A stretch of 64,000 bases of DNA from Diplonema papillatum (Eukaryota > Euglenozoa > Diplonemea > Diplonemida > Diplonemidae): the NCBI GenBank assembly GCA_030068145.1, contig JAPJBO010000558.1, positions 87,810-151,809 of the forward strand, in the 5' to 3' direction. Below are positions 20,516 to 29,994 of the stretch, in pieces. The translations under genes were made by a program, and so were the position numbers. Position 1 is the first letter of the stretch; every line of letters starts with the position of its first letter. The notes beneath the pieces were generated by a model that was not told where the DNA came from, ran no database searches, and saw only the letters and a program-made list of their open reading frames with translations.

Positions 20516-22580
20516 ATGTACTCCCCCTTGAACCCGCCACGATGCGTTCGCCCAATCGCAGGGGGTGCCCATGAACCCGGCAGCGTGTGTGGACACAGGT
20601 CTCATAACCACCCCGGGACAATGCGAGAAGGAATGCGACACAGCTCGGCCCATCGGTATCTAAAAGATGAAACCACCCAGAAGAAAAGCCAGGCACCGGG
20701 ATCTTCCTGACGAGCACGCAACCCGGTGAACTTAATCAAGAGTCGAAGATTAGCGTCGAAACTTCCTGGCTTTTCACGCCGTAGCAGAACGACCACACCC
20801 TACCCAATCCCAAGCACCCCCTAAACGCGTTAGGGGACTTCACAAGGTTTCACAACGGAGTGACACAACACCCGAAACGAGCTGCACCCTCTCACTTTTC
20901 TCAACCCCCCGCCATACTCAAGCCTCTACGGTCAACCGGAGACTTTAAAATACCGACCTTCTAATCCACAAATAACGCTAGAAAAGCAGGACCGCGCGCC
21001 CGGAGACCAGGAGACCACAAACCCCCAACTGGATCCCCAAGTGAACTTGCACTCTAAAAACTCAACTTGTAGAACGTGGAGGGCCCAAGACTACACTCCA
21101 CGAAGGAATGTACTTGGTGTCGGTCACAAACAGTCCCGGACATGGTTAGCCAGAACCCGTAACGAAAGCGTGCACCAAATACACAACCCGCAACCATATA
21201 TAGCCCTTTCTTGCTCTATGAGAACCTCTTCATCAACGGTCACACGGAGACCCCAAAACCCCGGAATTTCAAGCGAACTTTAACTCTAAAAAAACATCAA
21301 AACCCCCGCAGCTCCTTGCGCACCCGCCGACCGAGGCGCTGGACGACAAGCAGCTGAACGACCTCAAGGAAGTGTCGAAGAACTTTTCGGAAGACCAAGT
21401 GACGAAGGTGTTGACGCTGCTGTGCGACGTCCTGCGCACGAAGCGGTACGCGCGGCATCGGAAGGAGTCGCTGGTCAAGTCTCTGCACCGGCAGGAGAAG
21501 TCGCTGATCAGCCTCCGCCCCTGCTTCGGAGTACTGGTGGGGGGGCACGCACCGGCCGTCGTCGATTTCTTCCTCGAGAAGATGCGGCACGCCGACTGGC
21601 TGACCGCCGACATCCCGCTGCAGTACCATGACAAGATCGCGGACACCCTCCAGCGGGACATCGACGCGAAGTTCAGCGCGTGCGACCCTTCGCTGGCGGC
21701 GGGGCTGGTGCGGGAAATCGAGAGCCACCTGCTCCCCGCCGCCGAGGCCTGCTGCTCAAGCCTGAGGGAAGCCGCGCCGCCGTCGTACATGCGGCACGTC
21801 GGCAACAGCCTGATCGACATCTTGTCCAGCGCCTGCGGCGCTTCCAACGTGAAGACGACGACCGAAATCTACAGCGCGCTTGAAATCAGACACGTCGTGT
21901 CCTTCCTCCGGCGCCTGAGGAAGGACCTGCGGCAGCTGCGGCAGTGCGTCGCTCACTACCCGTGGCAGGAGGTGGGTGCACTGCTCGACGTGGTACCGTA
22001 CTTCGTCGCTGATTCGCCGTCGGGGTTCGTGTACGAAACAGACGCGGAGCGTGGAGTTGTGGTGACGGCCGTGGAGGACCAAGCGGAGGAGACCGGCTTG
22101 GCGAAAGGGATGGTCATCCGATTCATCAACGGACGCAGCGTGCTGACCAGGGAGCAGGCCGACGACGCGTTGCAGTGCGCGCCGGGCCACATCCACGAGT
22201 TGCTGGTCGGCCGGGACAACCTGCCGAGGGAAGGATCCACCGACGTGTTCGACCGCCGGAAGAAGTCTGGGTCGAGCATGTTCGGCCGGGCCGACTCTTT
22301 CCGAACGACCAGCAGGGTCGACTCCTTCGGTCCCGGCGGCTGGCGGCCGGCTCTTGAAATGGGCGAGCGGCAGTCGTCCGCCTGCGAAGAAGAGCTGCGC
22401 ACCGAGCTGAAGGCGGAGAAGGAGCGCAGCCGCCTCCTGGCCAAGCAGGTAGACGAGCTCCAGCGGCTGGCCCACAGCAAGAGCAGCGAGAACTACCAGC
22501 TTGAAAGGGCCGTCAAAGACGAGACGATCTCCAAAGAAAAAGCCGAGGCGCAGGCGACCTCGGAACTGCCAGATTTGTAG
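4..22580 (+). CDS. RNF213 (mysterin)-like giant AAA+ ATPase, 12 exons, 5' end cut by window
   Basis: Joined exons: 4-1587, 2461-5057, 5815-9991, 10445-11761, 13878-14063, 15197-15598, 16641-17249, 17493-17675, 17951-18109, 19024-19104, 19345-19407, 21312-22580; about 4208 codons plus stop. Every junction keeps the frame and has GT donors and AG acceptors. Family assignment rests on the order of RNF213-like landmarks: a GxxGTGKS P-loop, a Walker B hhhIDEMN segment, a second AAA with GAPGTSKT (RNF213 relatives also carry S before the lysine), FVDEAGL, an LPSPYLNRLEKF segment, then the long helical C-terminal region. RNF213 proteins are cytosolic dynein-like ATPases with E3 ubiquitin ligase activity linked to lipid droplets and antimicrobial ubiquitylation. 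Here the RING is not visible and the RZ finger looks degenerate, so ligase activity is doubtful. A PDZ-like domain and coiled coil at the C-terminus are not part of human RNF213. The first ATG lies 4 bases from the window edge and may be internal. Confidence 0.8.
1588..2460 (+). other. Intron A/B of RNF213-like gene
   Basis: Donor gtactc, acceptor catcccgcag, phase 0. It contains no coding signal. At 2275-2306 it carries CTCAAGCGAACTTCAACTCTAAAAA split over a line, a relative of the module found upstream of other exons of this gene, here about 155 bases before the acceptor. Confidence 0.5.
2461..5057 (+). CDS. RNF213-like exon B: two P-loop AAA+ segments
   Basis: 865 codons plus two bases. 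A first P-loop at 2962-2982 reads PPGTGKT, but the usual leading Gly is Gln (Q-P-P-G-T-G-K-T). Some 50 residues on, the segment around NHVLDHLVFMGRL matches the part of RNF213 that follows its first AAA modules. A second, intact P-loop GPSGTGKS lies at 4111-4134. The exon ends at 5057 inside a Lys codon (phase 2, donor gtatgg) and continues with the Walker B segment in the next exon, so one AAA module is split by the intron. An alternative start is the ATG at 2443 if this exon opens a separate gene. Confidence 0.8.
5341..5717 (+). repeat. Four tandem copies of a hairpin-forming ~88-bp unit inside intron B/C
   Basis: Each unit has GTTCTCGG...CGAGAAC arms (the outer stem GTGTTCTCG/CGAGAACAC is complete in the first two units) with an inner GGTCA...TGACC stem around GCGCGGTAGCGG, then ACATACAGGTGGGTGGG and CCTGGGACTGCTAAGGCGTGACT. 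Units begin near 5341, 5457, 5541 and 5628. Related single copies occur at 50840-50970, 46620-46680 and, inverted, 39455-39500, so this is a dispersed family locally amplified here. The intron spans 5058-5814. Confidence 0.85.
5815..9991 (+). CDS. RNF213-like exon C: Walker B of AAA3-like module, full AAA4-like module, helical region
   Basis: The largest exon, about 1392 codons. It opens with HAKTSVVIMIDEMNATK, a strong Walker B completing the module begun in exon B; a GAVNP segment about 35 residues later fits sensor 1. The next module has P-loop GAPGTSKT (6692-6715) and Walker B LLFVDEAGL (6908-6934). The Ser before Lys in the P-loop is typical of this RNF213 module. Downstream, LPSPYLNRLEKFSL (about 7996-8037) matches the conserved LNRxEK segment of RNF213. 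The rest is alpha-helical without recognisable motifs. The exon ends with CAG before donor gtctgt, phase 0. No Cys/His cluster of RING type is present. Confidence 0.88.
9992..10444 (+). other. Intron C/D with CTCTAAAA(n) module
   Basis: 453 bases. The first two thirds are repeats of ATACGC/ATGCGATACC with ACACGTACTGC, also present at 20210-20275. At 10397-10436 sits TCTCAAGCAAACC-TTAACTCTAAAA with a run of 16 A, ending 8 bases before the splice acceptor. Confidence 0.65.
10445..11761 (+). CDS. RNF213-like exon D: helical C-terminal region, position expected for RING
   Basis: 439 codons, phase 0 at both ends (acceptor ...ccaagcag, donor gtgtgc). The acceptor is preceded by a CTCTAAAA(n) module (10397-10436). 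The protein is helical, with scattered cysteines (VECAKIHSAACAAQ, GFICPKHPG, CQCAQPT) that do not form a C3HC4 pattern. By distance from the AAA core and from the RZ position, the RING should lie near the exon C/D join, but none is visible. The acceptor could be three bases earlier (adding one Gln). Confidence 0.75.
12262..12367 (+). repeat. 3' module (GAATTTCAAGCGAACTTTAA..CTCTAAAA), copy in intron D/E
   Basis: About 105 bp nearly identical to 13765-13867 and similar to 21185-21294: AACCCGTAACCACATAGCCC, TTCTTGCTCTAAGAGAACCC, GGTCACACGGAGACCC and the terminal TTTAACTCTAAAA. This copy lies in the middle of the intron, followed by about 1.5 kb of further repeats, so it is not itself next to an exon. 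Confidence 0.8.
12782..13098 (+). repeat. 317-bp dispersed block with nested stem-loops, copy 1
   Basis: Near-identical to 20668-20984. It holds nested inverted repeats: outer arms AAAAGCCAGG / CCTGGCTTTT about 80 bases apart, and inside them CACCGGG / CCCGGTG. The shared order with copy 2 (block, spacer, CTCAACTTGTAGAACGTGG segment, CTCTAAAA module, exon) shows both belong to one larger element. Confidence 0.85.
13308..13867 (+). mobile_element. Downstream half of the intron element, ending 11 bp before exon E, with a nested insertion
   Basis: 13308-13370 and 13690-13867 match 21056-21294 in order. About 320 bp between them is absent from the other copy and is bracketed by ACTTGGTGTC on both sides (near 13358 and 13696), consistent with a later insertion. 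The element ends in CAAGCGAACTTTAACTCTAAAA, then acaacccgcag and exon E. Confidence 0.65.
13878..14063 (+). CDS. RNF213-like exon E
   Basis: 62 codons, phase 0 on both sides; acceptor acccgcag, donor gtatgc. It encodes a hydrophobic helix (LILFYASFRLFFG) and a Lys/Gln-rich stretch, consistent with the helical region between the RING and RZ positions of RNF213. A conserved element ending CTTTAACTCTAAAA finishes 11 bases before the exon. Confidence 0.65.
14195..14410 (-). repeat. Dispersed ~210-bp repeat (family with CCTTAAGGAATT and CAGCC..TTTCAGCCTAAACGAG), inverted copy
   Basis: The reverse complement of this stretch matches 25655-25880 and 51670-51860 (GATGTTTTCCTTAAGGAATT, GCATTCTGCAGCC, ATTTCAGCCTAAACGAGC, ACTTCTGGTGACGCCCC). 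A short remnant (AAAACATCAAAACCCCCGCAG) forms the acceptor of exon L at 21293-21311. Confidence 0.75.
15055..15129 (+). repeat. (CT)n microsatellite upstream of exon F
   Basis: About 37 uninterrupted CT units, roughly 70 bases before the acceptor of exon F, where it may act as an extended pyrimidine tract. Confidence 0.95.
15197..15598 (+). CDS. RNF213-like exon F: degenerate RZ-finger position
   Basis: 134 codons, phase 0, acceptor ttttccacag, donor gtatgc. At 15335-15382 the exon reads W-Y-M-P-G-N-K-G-R-T-R-L-G-T-N-G. RNF213-type RZ fingers begin W-Y-x-C-x-N-G-H and continue with G-x-C-G, so the aromatic and glycine skeleton is recognisable while every zinc ligand is replaced. The following leucine-rich helices (VLSVAACYILWSI, FHLLLFPDCVKFL) match the segment that follows RZ in the family. 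The neighbouring exon also fits, which supports the placement. Confidence 0.72.
15671..16097 (+). repeat. ~400-bp dispersed repeat, copy 1 (intron F/G)
   Basis: Begins CCATGTCCACTGTGCTCTGC and continues through GGGGCCTTCTCCCCGTGACG, AGCACGGGTGGTCCTGGCTG and CCATTCCAAGCACG. Near-identical copies are at 37071-37457 (COQ5 intron 1) and, partial, 22770-23030 (3' flank of the RNF213-like gene). A short related piece lies at 36450-36520. Confidence 0.85.
16641..17249 (+). CDS. RNF213-like exon G: conserved C-terminal helical domain
   Basis: 203 codons, phase 0; acceptor tcccccacag, donor gtatgc. It includes the segment LPPLLTGFYSFVCLVHTHLSGRL, which fits the L-x2-L-x2-F-Y-x-W/F-L-H-x-x-L pattern of RNF213 C-terminal regions, followed after about 55 residues by a W-N-x-Y-R end that continues in the next exon. 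This is among the best family matches outside the AAA core. Confidence 0.8.
17493..17675 (+). CDS. RNF213-like exon H
   Basis: 61 codons, phase 0; acceptor tcactcacgcag, donor gtgtgc. It opens with a Y-E-C-Q-E-G-G segment and ends in a hydrophobic strand/helix pair (LDFWIVLPDSE, YAQVAILSL), matching the family pattern of a Cys-Gln segment followed by a helix before the conserved end region. Confidence 0.72.
17951..18109 (+). CDS. RNF213-like exon I
   Basis: 53 codons, phase 0; acceptor cgcttcgcag, donor gtatga. It contains VAAVYIPEVAEFEPIDLSLL, corresponding to the family segment in which an acidic strand precedes a leucine helix near the C-terminus. Confidence 0.65.
18376..18602 (+). repeat. 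Dispersed ~230-bp repeat (GTTTGGGAAATCGGTAGCCA family), copy 1
   Basis: Lies in intron I/J. It shares GTCCAGGAACGTGACG, CGTCCGCTCTGCCCTG, TTTAGTTTGGGAAATCGG and GTAGCAG..TTTCCCTGGTACCT with 19611-19874, 26165-26392 and 31823-31917. Confidence 0.85.
19024..19104 (+). CDS. RNF213-like exon J (27 codons)
   Basis: Acceptor aaaccacacag, donor gtacgt, phase 0. The segment IDWVHVEKELQF fits the family pattern of D-x-x-x-I/V-E-x-x-L after the acidic strand. It is short, so the call depends on frame and order. Confidence 0.55.
19345..19407 (+). CDS. RNF213-like exon K (21 codons)
   Basis: Acceptor tcctcacacag, donor gtacgt, phase 0. It encodes LFVFSSDDHLATEVEEDAAYL. The strand-turn-acidic helix fits between exons J and L, but the exon is short and an acceptor at 19291 is a possible alternative. 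Confidence 0.45.
19611..19874 (+). repeat. Same ~230-bp repeat family, copy 2 (intron K/L)
   Basis: Full-length copy just downstream of exon K, with the extra segment AGGCCCGTGGCTCTGCAGTA that copy 1 lacks. Confidence 0.85.
20340..20570 (-). rRNA. Divergent SSU (18S-like) rRNA fragment, antisense inside intron K/L
   Basis: The minus strand reads GGGGGAGTA..CGCAAGGCTGAAA, CTTAAAGGAATTGACGGAA, CACCACCAGG, ATGCGGCTTA, CAACACGGGG, then AGGATTGACAGATTGAGAGC and TCTTTCTCGAT. These are consecutive universal elements of the eukaryotic SSU rRNA (the region around the 1100-1200 helix block). Flanks on both sides stop matching, so only about 230 bases are recognisable. It lacks the rest of an rDNA unit and is read as a captured fragment or pseudogene. 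It directly adjoins the second copy of the 317-bp stem-loop block. Confidence 0.75.
20668..20984 (+). repeat. 317-bp dispersed block with nested stem-loops, copy 2
   Basis: Matches 12782-13098 over its whole length, with the same nested arms (AAAAGCCAGG/CCTGGCTTTT and CACCGGG/CCCGGTG). It follows the SSU rRNA-like fragment and precedes the CTCTAAAA module at 21056-21294. Confidence 0.85.
21056..21294 (+). mobile_element. Downstream half of the intron element, ending 17 bp before exon L
   Basis: From CTCAACTTGTAGAACGTGG to the terminal CAAGCGAACTTTAACTCTAAAA this matches 13308-13867 minus its nested insertion. It ends almost at the acceptor of exon L, as the other copy does at exon E. A second CACTCTAAAA terminus lies just before it at 21046-21058. 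Confidence 0.75.
21312..22580 (+). CDS. RNF213-like terminal exon L: helical end, PDZ-like domain, coiled coil
   Basis: 422 codons and a TAG stop; acceptor acccccgcag, phase 0. The first 230 residues are the helical RNF213-type end (leucine-rich pairs, a RHVVSFLRRLRKDLRQL helix). At about 22024-22200 comes a PDZ-like fold signature: V-V-V-T-A-V, then A-x3-G-L-A-K-G-M-V-I-R-F-I-N-G-R-S-V, then a helix and the strand HELLVG. After a Ser/Arg-rich linker, 22365-22560 encodes a charged heptad-like coiled coil (KAEKERSRLLAKQVDELQRL). The PDZ-like and coiled-coil tail is an addition relative to animal RNF213. It could anchor or oligomerise the protein; that role is inference. Confidence 0.75.
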   Translation, partial: LLAHPPTEALDDKQLNDLKEVSKNFSEDQVTKVLTLLCDVLRTKRYARHRKESLVKSLHRQEKSLISLRPCFGVLVGGHAPAVVDFFLEKMRHADWLTADIPLQYHDKIADTLQRDIDAKFSACDPSLAAGLVREIESHLLPAAEACCSSLREAAPPSYMRHVGNSLIDILSSACGASNVKTTTEIYSALEIRHVVSFLRRLRKDLRQLRQCVAHYPWQEVGALLDVVPYFVADSPSGFVYETDAERGVVVTAVEDQAEETGLAKGMVIRFINGRSVLTREQADDALQCAPGHIHELLVGRDNLPREGSTDVFDRRKKSGSSMFGRADSFRTTSRVDSFGPGGWRPALEMGERQSSACEEELRTELKAEKERSRLLAKQVDELQRLAHSKSSENYQLERAVKDETISKEKAEAQATSELPDL

Positions 22581-23610
22581 GCTCCAGGAGGACAGAAGGA
22601 TCACCACCTCTCCTGTTGGTCAGCCGTGAAACCAAAGACTGGCAAATGAGGGCGGTGGGGGATGCCGTGTACGCCACTCCCCATTTTGCCCTTTTCTATT
22701 TTTACAGTTTCTTCGAAGAAGACTTGATGCTAGCATCAACCATGCATGAGAGGCAGTGTCCTCACAAACGGTTTTTTAACTGATAGCTCAGACACGGGGG
22801 CCTTCTCCCCGTGACGGATTTGCCTGTGCTCTGGTAGCACGGGTGGTCCTGGCTGGGACGATCTACAAACAGCCGCCTGACAAAACATACTCACACCGCT
22901 GCCCTGTCTGCAGACACTCAGGTTCCGCGCTGATGATGGTCCGCCTCATGTGTTCATGGCTTAAAGGACCGAAACCCGCAGACAGGACCAGTGCGGTGTT
23001 GGGCATCCATTCCAAGCACGCTCGCAATCCCCCCCCACTACAACTAAGATTTTCCCCGCAGGTACTCGGTGGGGCCGCCCGGTGCTTATTTTGATGGAGG
23101 TTAGCGATGGGAGGAGGAGAAGAAACCAAGGGGTGGAGTCCAGCCTCAGATGCTGGAGTCTAAGCCGGAGTTAAAAAAAAAGCGGATGTCGCACCCGCTT
23201 GTCGGTGTACTTTTACACGTGTTTTTTTTAGTACTGACAATCTTGCGGGTTGCCCTTCAATGTATTGTGCAGGCTAAAAAGACGTAGGCAGCGTGTGTTG
23301 GTGGTTGATCAGAATTCCTTACCTGAATATACACAGGGTAAATACAAGTGGGAAAACGATCACCCGGCACGCACAAACAAAACGAAGCGCCTGTCTTTTG
23401 GTTTTAGCGCACCCGCTTTTCGGGTGTGACTCGGGCACACCCTCTTTATCTCCAGCTTCTGAGGCCGGACGTCACTGTGTACTACTAAAAGACTCAAAAT
23501 TGGGTCGACTCTTTTTGTTCCTTTGCCCTGTGTTTCGTGTGGGCTGCACCACACATTTCCTCCGTTGCAATTAGCAACGTTTTTCCTGCAAAGCAGGTGC
23601 TTATTCAAAT
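22581..23610 (+). other. 3' flank of RNF213-like gene
   Basis: No coding signal. It contains the partial copy of the 400-bp repeat (22770-23030). No clear AATAAA close to the stop codon was seen. Confidence 0.6.
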
Positions 23611-23624
23611 AACAAAAAAAAAAA

Positions 23625-25324
23625 GAGACAAAACCATATCGGAAGCACTTAAGTGGGGAAAATATTTATCGGAACGTTTCCGATAAATATTTTTTTGTTT
23701 CCGATAAATATTTTTTGTTTCCGATAAATATTTTTTTTGTTTCCGATAAATATTTTTTTTGTTTCCGATAAATATTTTTTGTTTCCGATAAATATTTTTC
23801 TGTTTCCGATAAATATTTTTTTGTTTCCGATAAATATTTTTTTGTTTCCGATAAATATTTTTTTGTTTCCGATAAATATTTTTTGTTTCCGATAAATATT
23901 TTTGATACGGGTTCCTGGGGACTAGTCCCCAGTACGAAATGTGCCCAAGGGGAGTCCCATTGGGCAAGCAATTTCATTGGATTTTGCGAGGACCCTAAGT
24001 AATCCGGAGCCAGTGTGATAGACCTCTGTGATGTGGGTCGCTTCACTGCTCGTCTGCATGTGGACTGCTCTGTACCTGTGCCTTCTCCGCGCTTGCAGCT
24101 TTTCAAGCCGGCCACGCCTGCTTTCCCTTTTCTGTCTTTCGACCTCGGTGATCCCTCGCGGGCGTCCTGCTGTGCCATCTGAATCTCCTCGCCTTCCTTC
24201 CTGGTTTGCTTGGCACCCTCTGCTCGCGCAGCTTGCGGCGCGGGTCTCTTCAGAGCCGGTCGTCTTCGTGTGCGCTGTTCTGTCATCGCTTGCCTGTGTT
24301 GCTGATTTCTGCAACAAAGGCAGTTTTGGCCCGTGAAATGGGCTAGATTGAAATGAGGCTGACGCGGAAAATCCTACCGTCCGACATGGCACAAGTCAAG
24401 GGAAACAAATATTTTACGGGAACTAGTATGCACGGCAGCCCCGATACTACTAAGCCCCGTTGGCATACTTACACTCCATGGCTGCCTCGATGGCACCAAA
24501 TCCGTAGTCGTGGTTAGACATTTTCAGGTAGGAGGATGTTACCTGGTCAGGACCGCATGCAGTTTTGTCGTATTGGGGCCGCGTAGGACCCGGATGAAGT
24601 CGTTGCGAATACACACAACAGATCAACGAAGGGTAGAACTGGGGAACATGCAGATCAGACGGAAGTAGAATGTGCAAACTTATCCTTTTCTTGACTTGCC
24701 GTTCTGAAAGCTGTTGAGGGGCCCCTACGTAGGTTCTCGCATGATTCGTTCGCCTTTGTAACACTATCCGTTTGTAGTAAGCTTTGCAGTTGTGTTCTTG
24801 CAATATCTAGCCGAATGGTGGGTGGCGGATTTCCGCGCTCGTGCGCAAGACGCAGTTTTACTGCAACTGCAGTGTAAGCCGAACCCGGTTCGTGACCTTT
24901 GTCGCGGTGAAGTGGTACAAAGTCTTCAGCTTTCAGATCCGGATACTGCTCAATGCAACCAGATAGTTAGATGTCACTTGATGGATACCCGTGTGCTGCA
25001 TTCGAAAAGGTTTGCGTATCTGGTGTTGAAAATTGAACAGCCTTTGCTGGGGAGGCTTTCGACCCGAAACTAGATAGAAAAACGATCGTATTTGGCTTCG
25101 TCGCGGTCGTCCACGGGACGAAGTAGGTGAACCTACTGTCAAAGTGATCAATACTTATCGGAAACAGAAAAATATTTATCGGAAACAAAAAAATATTTTT
25201 CGGAAACAAAAAAAATATTTATCGGAAACAAAAAATATTTATCGGAAACAAAAAAAATATTTATCGGAAACAGTTTCCGATAAATATTTTCCCGACTTAA
25301 GTGCTTCCCTTATGGGTTTCTCCG
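23625..25324 (+). mobile_element. Mutator-like DNA element, copy 1 (1.7 kb)
   Basis: Terminal inverted repeats start GAGACAAAACCATATCGGAAG at the left and CGGAGAAA-CCCATAAGGGAAG (reverse strand) at the right, followed in both by CACTTAAGT and GGGAAAATATTTATCGGAA. Each terminus then holds a tandem array of TTTCCGATAAATATTTTTT-type units (about 13 on the left, 6 on the right). The left half of the core can be read on the minus strand as a Lys/Arg-rich frame (24286 down to about 23905) but no transposase motif is visible, so it is probably non-autonomous. It sits in a poly-A target (11 A on the left, 16 A on the right), compatible with the 9-bp duplication seen for copy 2. Confidence 0.8.
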
Positions 25325-25654
25325 AAAAAAAAAAAAAAAACTGGACCCAAGCAACTTCCGCAGAAAGAGACAACACACCTACAACCATCTGCCTTCTGGT
25401 AGGCTCGGTTGACACATGCGTAGTTGGTCCTCGTCAAGAAAACATTGAACGCTGTCGTCCGGCACTAAACCCAGACTAACCTGTGCTTCGTGTGGGCTAC
25501 ATATTTCATGCCCGCTGTGATACAAGGGAGTACTGAAAAGACCCTGAACGCCTCTGGAGAAATGGTTCCTCGCTCTCACTGCCTCACCGAGGGAGTTGAT
25601 GCACCACGAAAGTCGATACGAGTTTTTGAGTTAGCATGCAAAGGCTGTTTCTTT

Positions 25655-25880
25655 GTGGCTGCGGTTTGGGTTTTTGATGATTTTCCTTAAGGAATTTCCT
25701 GGGAATTGGCTTGTGGGGGTGATTTGGCCTTGTTTTCGCATTCTGCAGCCATTATTTCAGCCTAAACGAGCGCCTGACCACTTTTCCCGCCGTTTCAGAG
25801 CATTTTATGCGCACCTGAGTGGTAGGTTTCGAGTTTTGGACTTCTGGTGACGCCCCGCTTGGGGTTTCTGATGTTTTCTA
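25655..25880 (+). repeat. Dispersed ~210-bp CCTTAAGGAATT repeat, direct copy
   Basis: Matches the reverse complement of 14195-14410 and the stretch 51670-51860. It is followed at once by an inverted relic of the Cys-rich element. Confidence 0.75.
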
Positions 25881-25884
25881 TAGC

Positions 25885-26135
25885 GGTAATCTGCATCGCC
25901 GGCGGCGCGGTTATTTCTTCGCACGTGGTGTGTCATGCTTTCGCCTCTTCAGCCCTCTTCATTGTCGCCCAGGCGCGCGTTTGGTGCCTCGCTTCTCCTT
26001 CGACTGCTCGTCCAGGTTCATCAGTTGAGCGTCGATTTCTGCTACTTCACGTCGCTTGGACGATGGCCGCGCTTCGATGAGCGCTCTTCTAATGGATACG
26101 AGAACTTCACACAGCCCTCGCGCCCCAGGGTGTGA
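25885..26135 (-). pseudogene. Relic of the Cys/His-rich element protein (C-terminal part)
   Basis: The minus strand encodes [20 protein letters not shown] and KRAPGRQ, then a stop and [13 protein letters not shown], matching the C-terminal basic tail of the protein at 48617-49384. The following bases (GCCGGCGATGCAGATTA) also match its 3' flank. Confidence 0.7.
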
Positions 26136-26164
26136 TTGGTTCAAGAAAGAAGAAAGAAGAAAAA

Positions 26165-26392
26165 GGCAGGAATGTGACGGTCAACCACAACCCCGTCCGC
26201 TCTGCCCTGCGGCTGACCGTCTCGACGAGCTTGTGTTCAGCGCGAGCGCCAAGCCCCAAGGTGCGCCAAGCCTTGATGCTTTAGTTTGGGAAATCGGTAG
26301 CCACTTGACCCGTAGGCCCGTGGCTCTGCAGTACCGCCGAACACGTGAAGCTTGGCTCCCGTGTAGCAGGCTTTCCCTGGTACCTATACTCA
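26165..26392 (+). repeat. ~230-bp GTTTGGGAAATCGG repeat, copy 3
   Basis: Intergenic copy with the same ends as the copies in introns I/J and K/L. Confidence 0.85.
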
Positions 26393-29561
<3,169 letters not shown>

Positions 29562-29994
29562 CACCATCCCCTCCTCTCTTTACCGTTCTACGAGCCTCTT
29601 CTCCCATTTCTCTTGGATTGTGAAAAGGAGGTTCCTGAGAACTGCAAAGAAGTCAGTGGGAGCGTGCTGCGCAGAGAGCACGTACACACGGCCAGCACGC
29701 AGGAGCAACCACCTGGGCATCTATTTACAACGGTGTGGAGGGGGGGGTGGGCGTGAGGGCTGAACACACCGCAAACAAACCGCAAAATTCCTTTCTTCTC
29801 ACCCTTCCTTCCCAACAGCCCTTTCGGGTAACCTCCTCTGGAGACTCTGAGGAAAGGACCTTCTTCTAACCGTAAGCCCCCCCATCCAATCTAACAAAGT
29901 GGTGCACCCGGGGGGGGGGGGGGTTTTCTCTGCAAGGCCCCTCCTTCGGCATTCCTTCGAGGGTCTGCCGGGCACCACATAAGCGGGGGGGCAA

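Noticed and set aside
20340-20570. Complete rRNA gene
   Set aside because: Only one conserved SSU region is present. Neither the flanking SSU helices nor 5.8S/LSU follow.
23925-24392. Basic open frames inside the Mutator-like element as a transposase
   Set aside because: No DDE-type spacing, zinc knuckle or other transposase motif, and parallel frames are open too. Kept only as a possible decayed frame.
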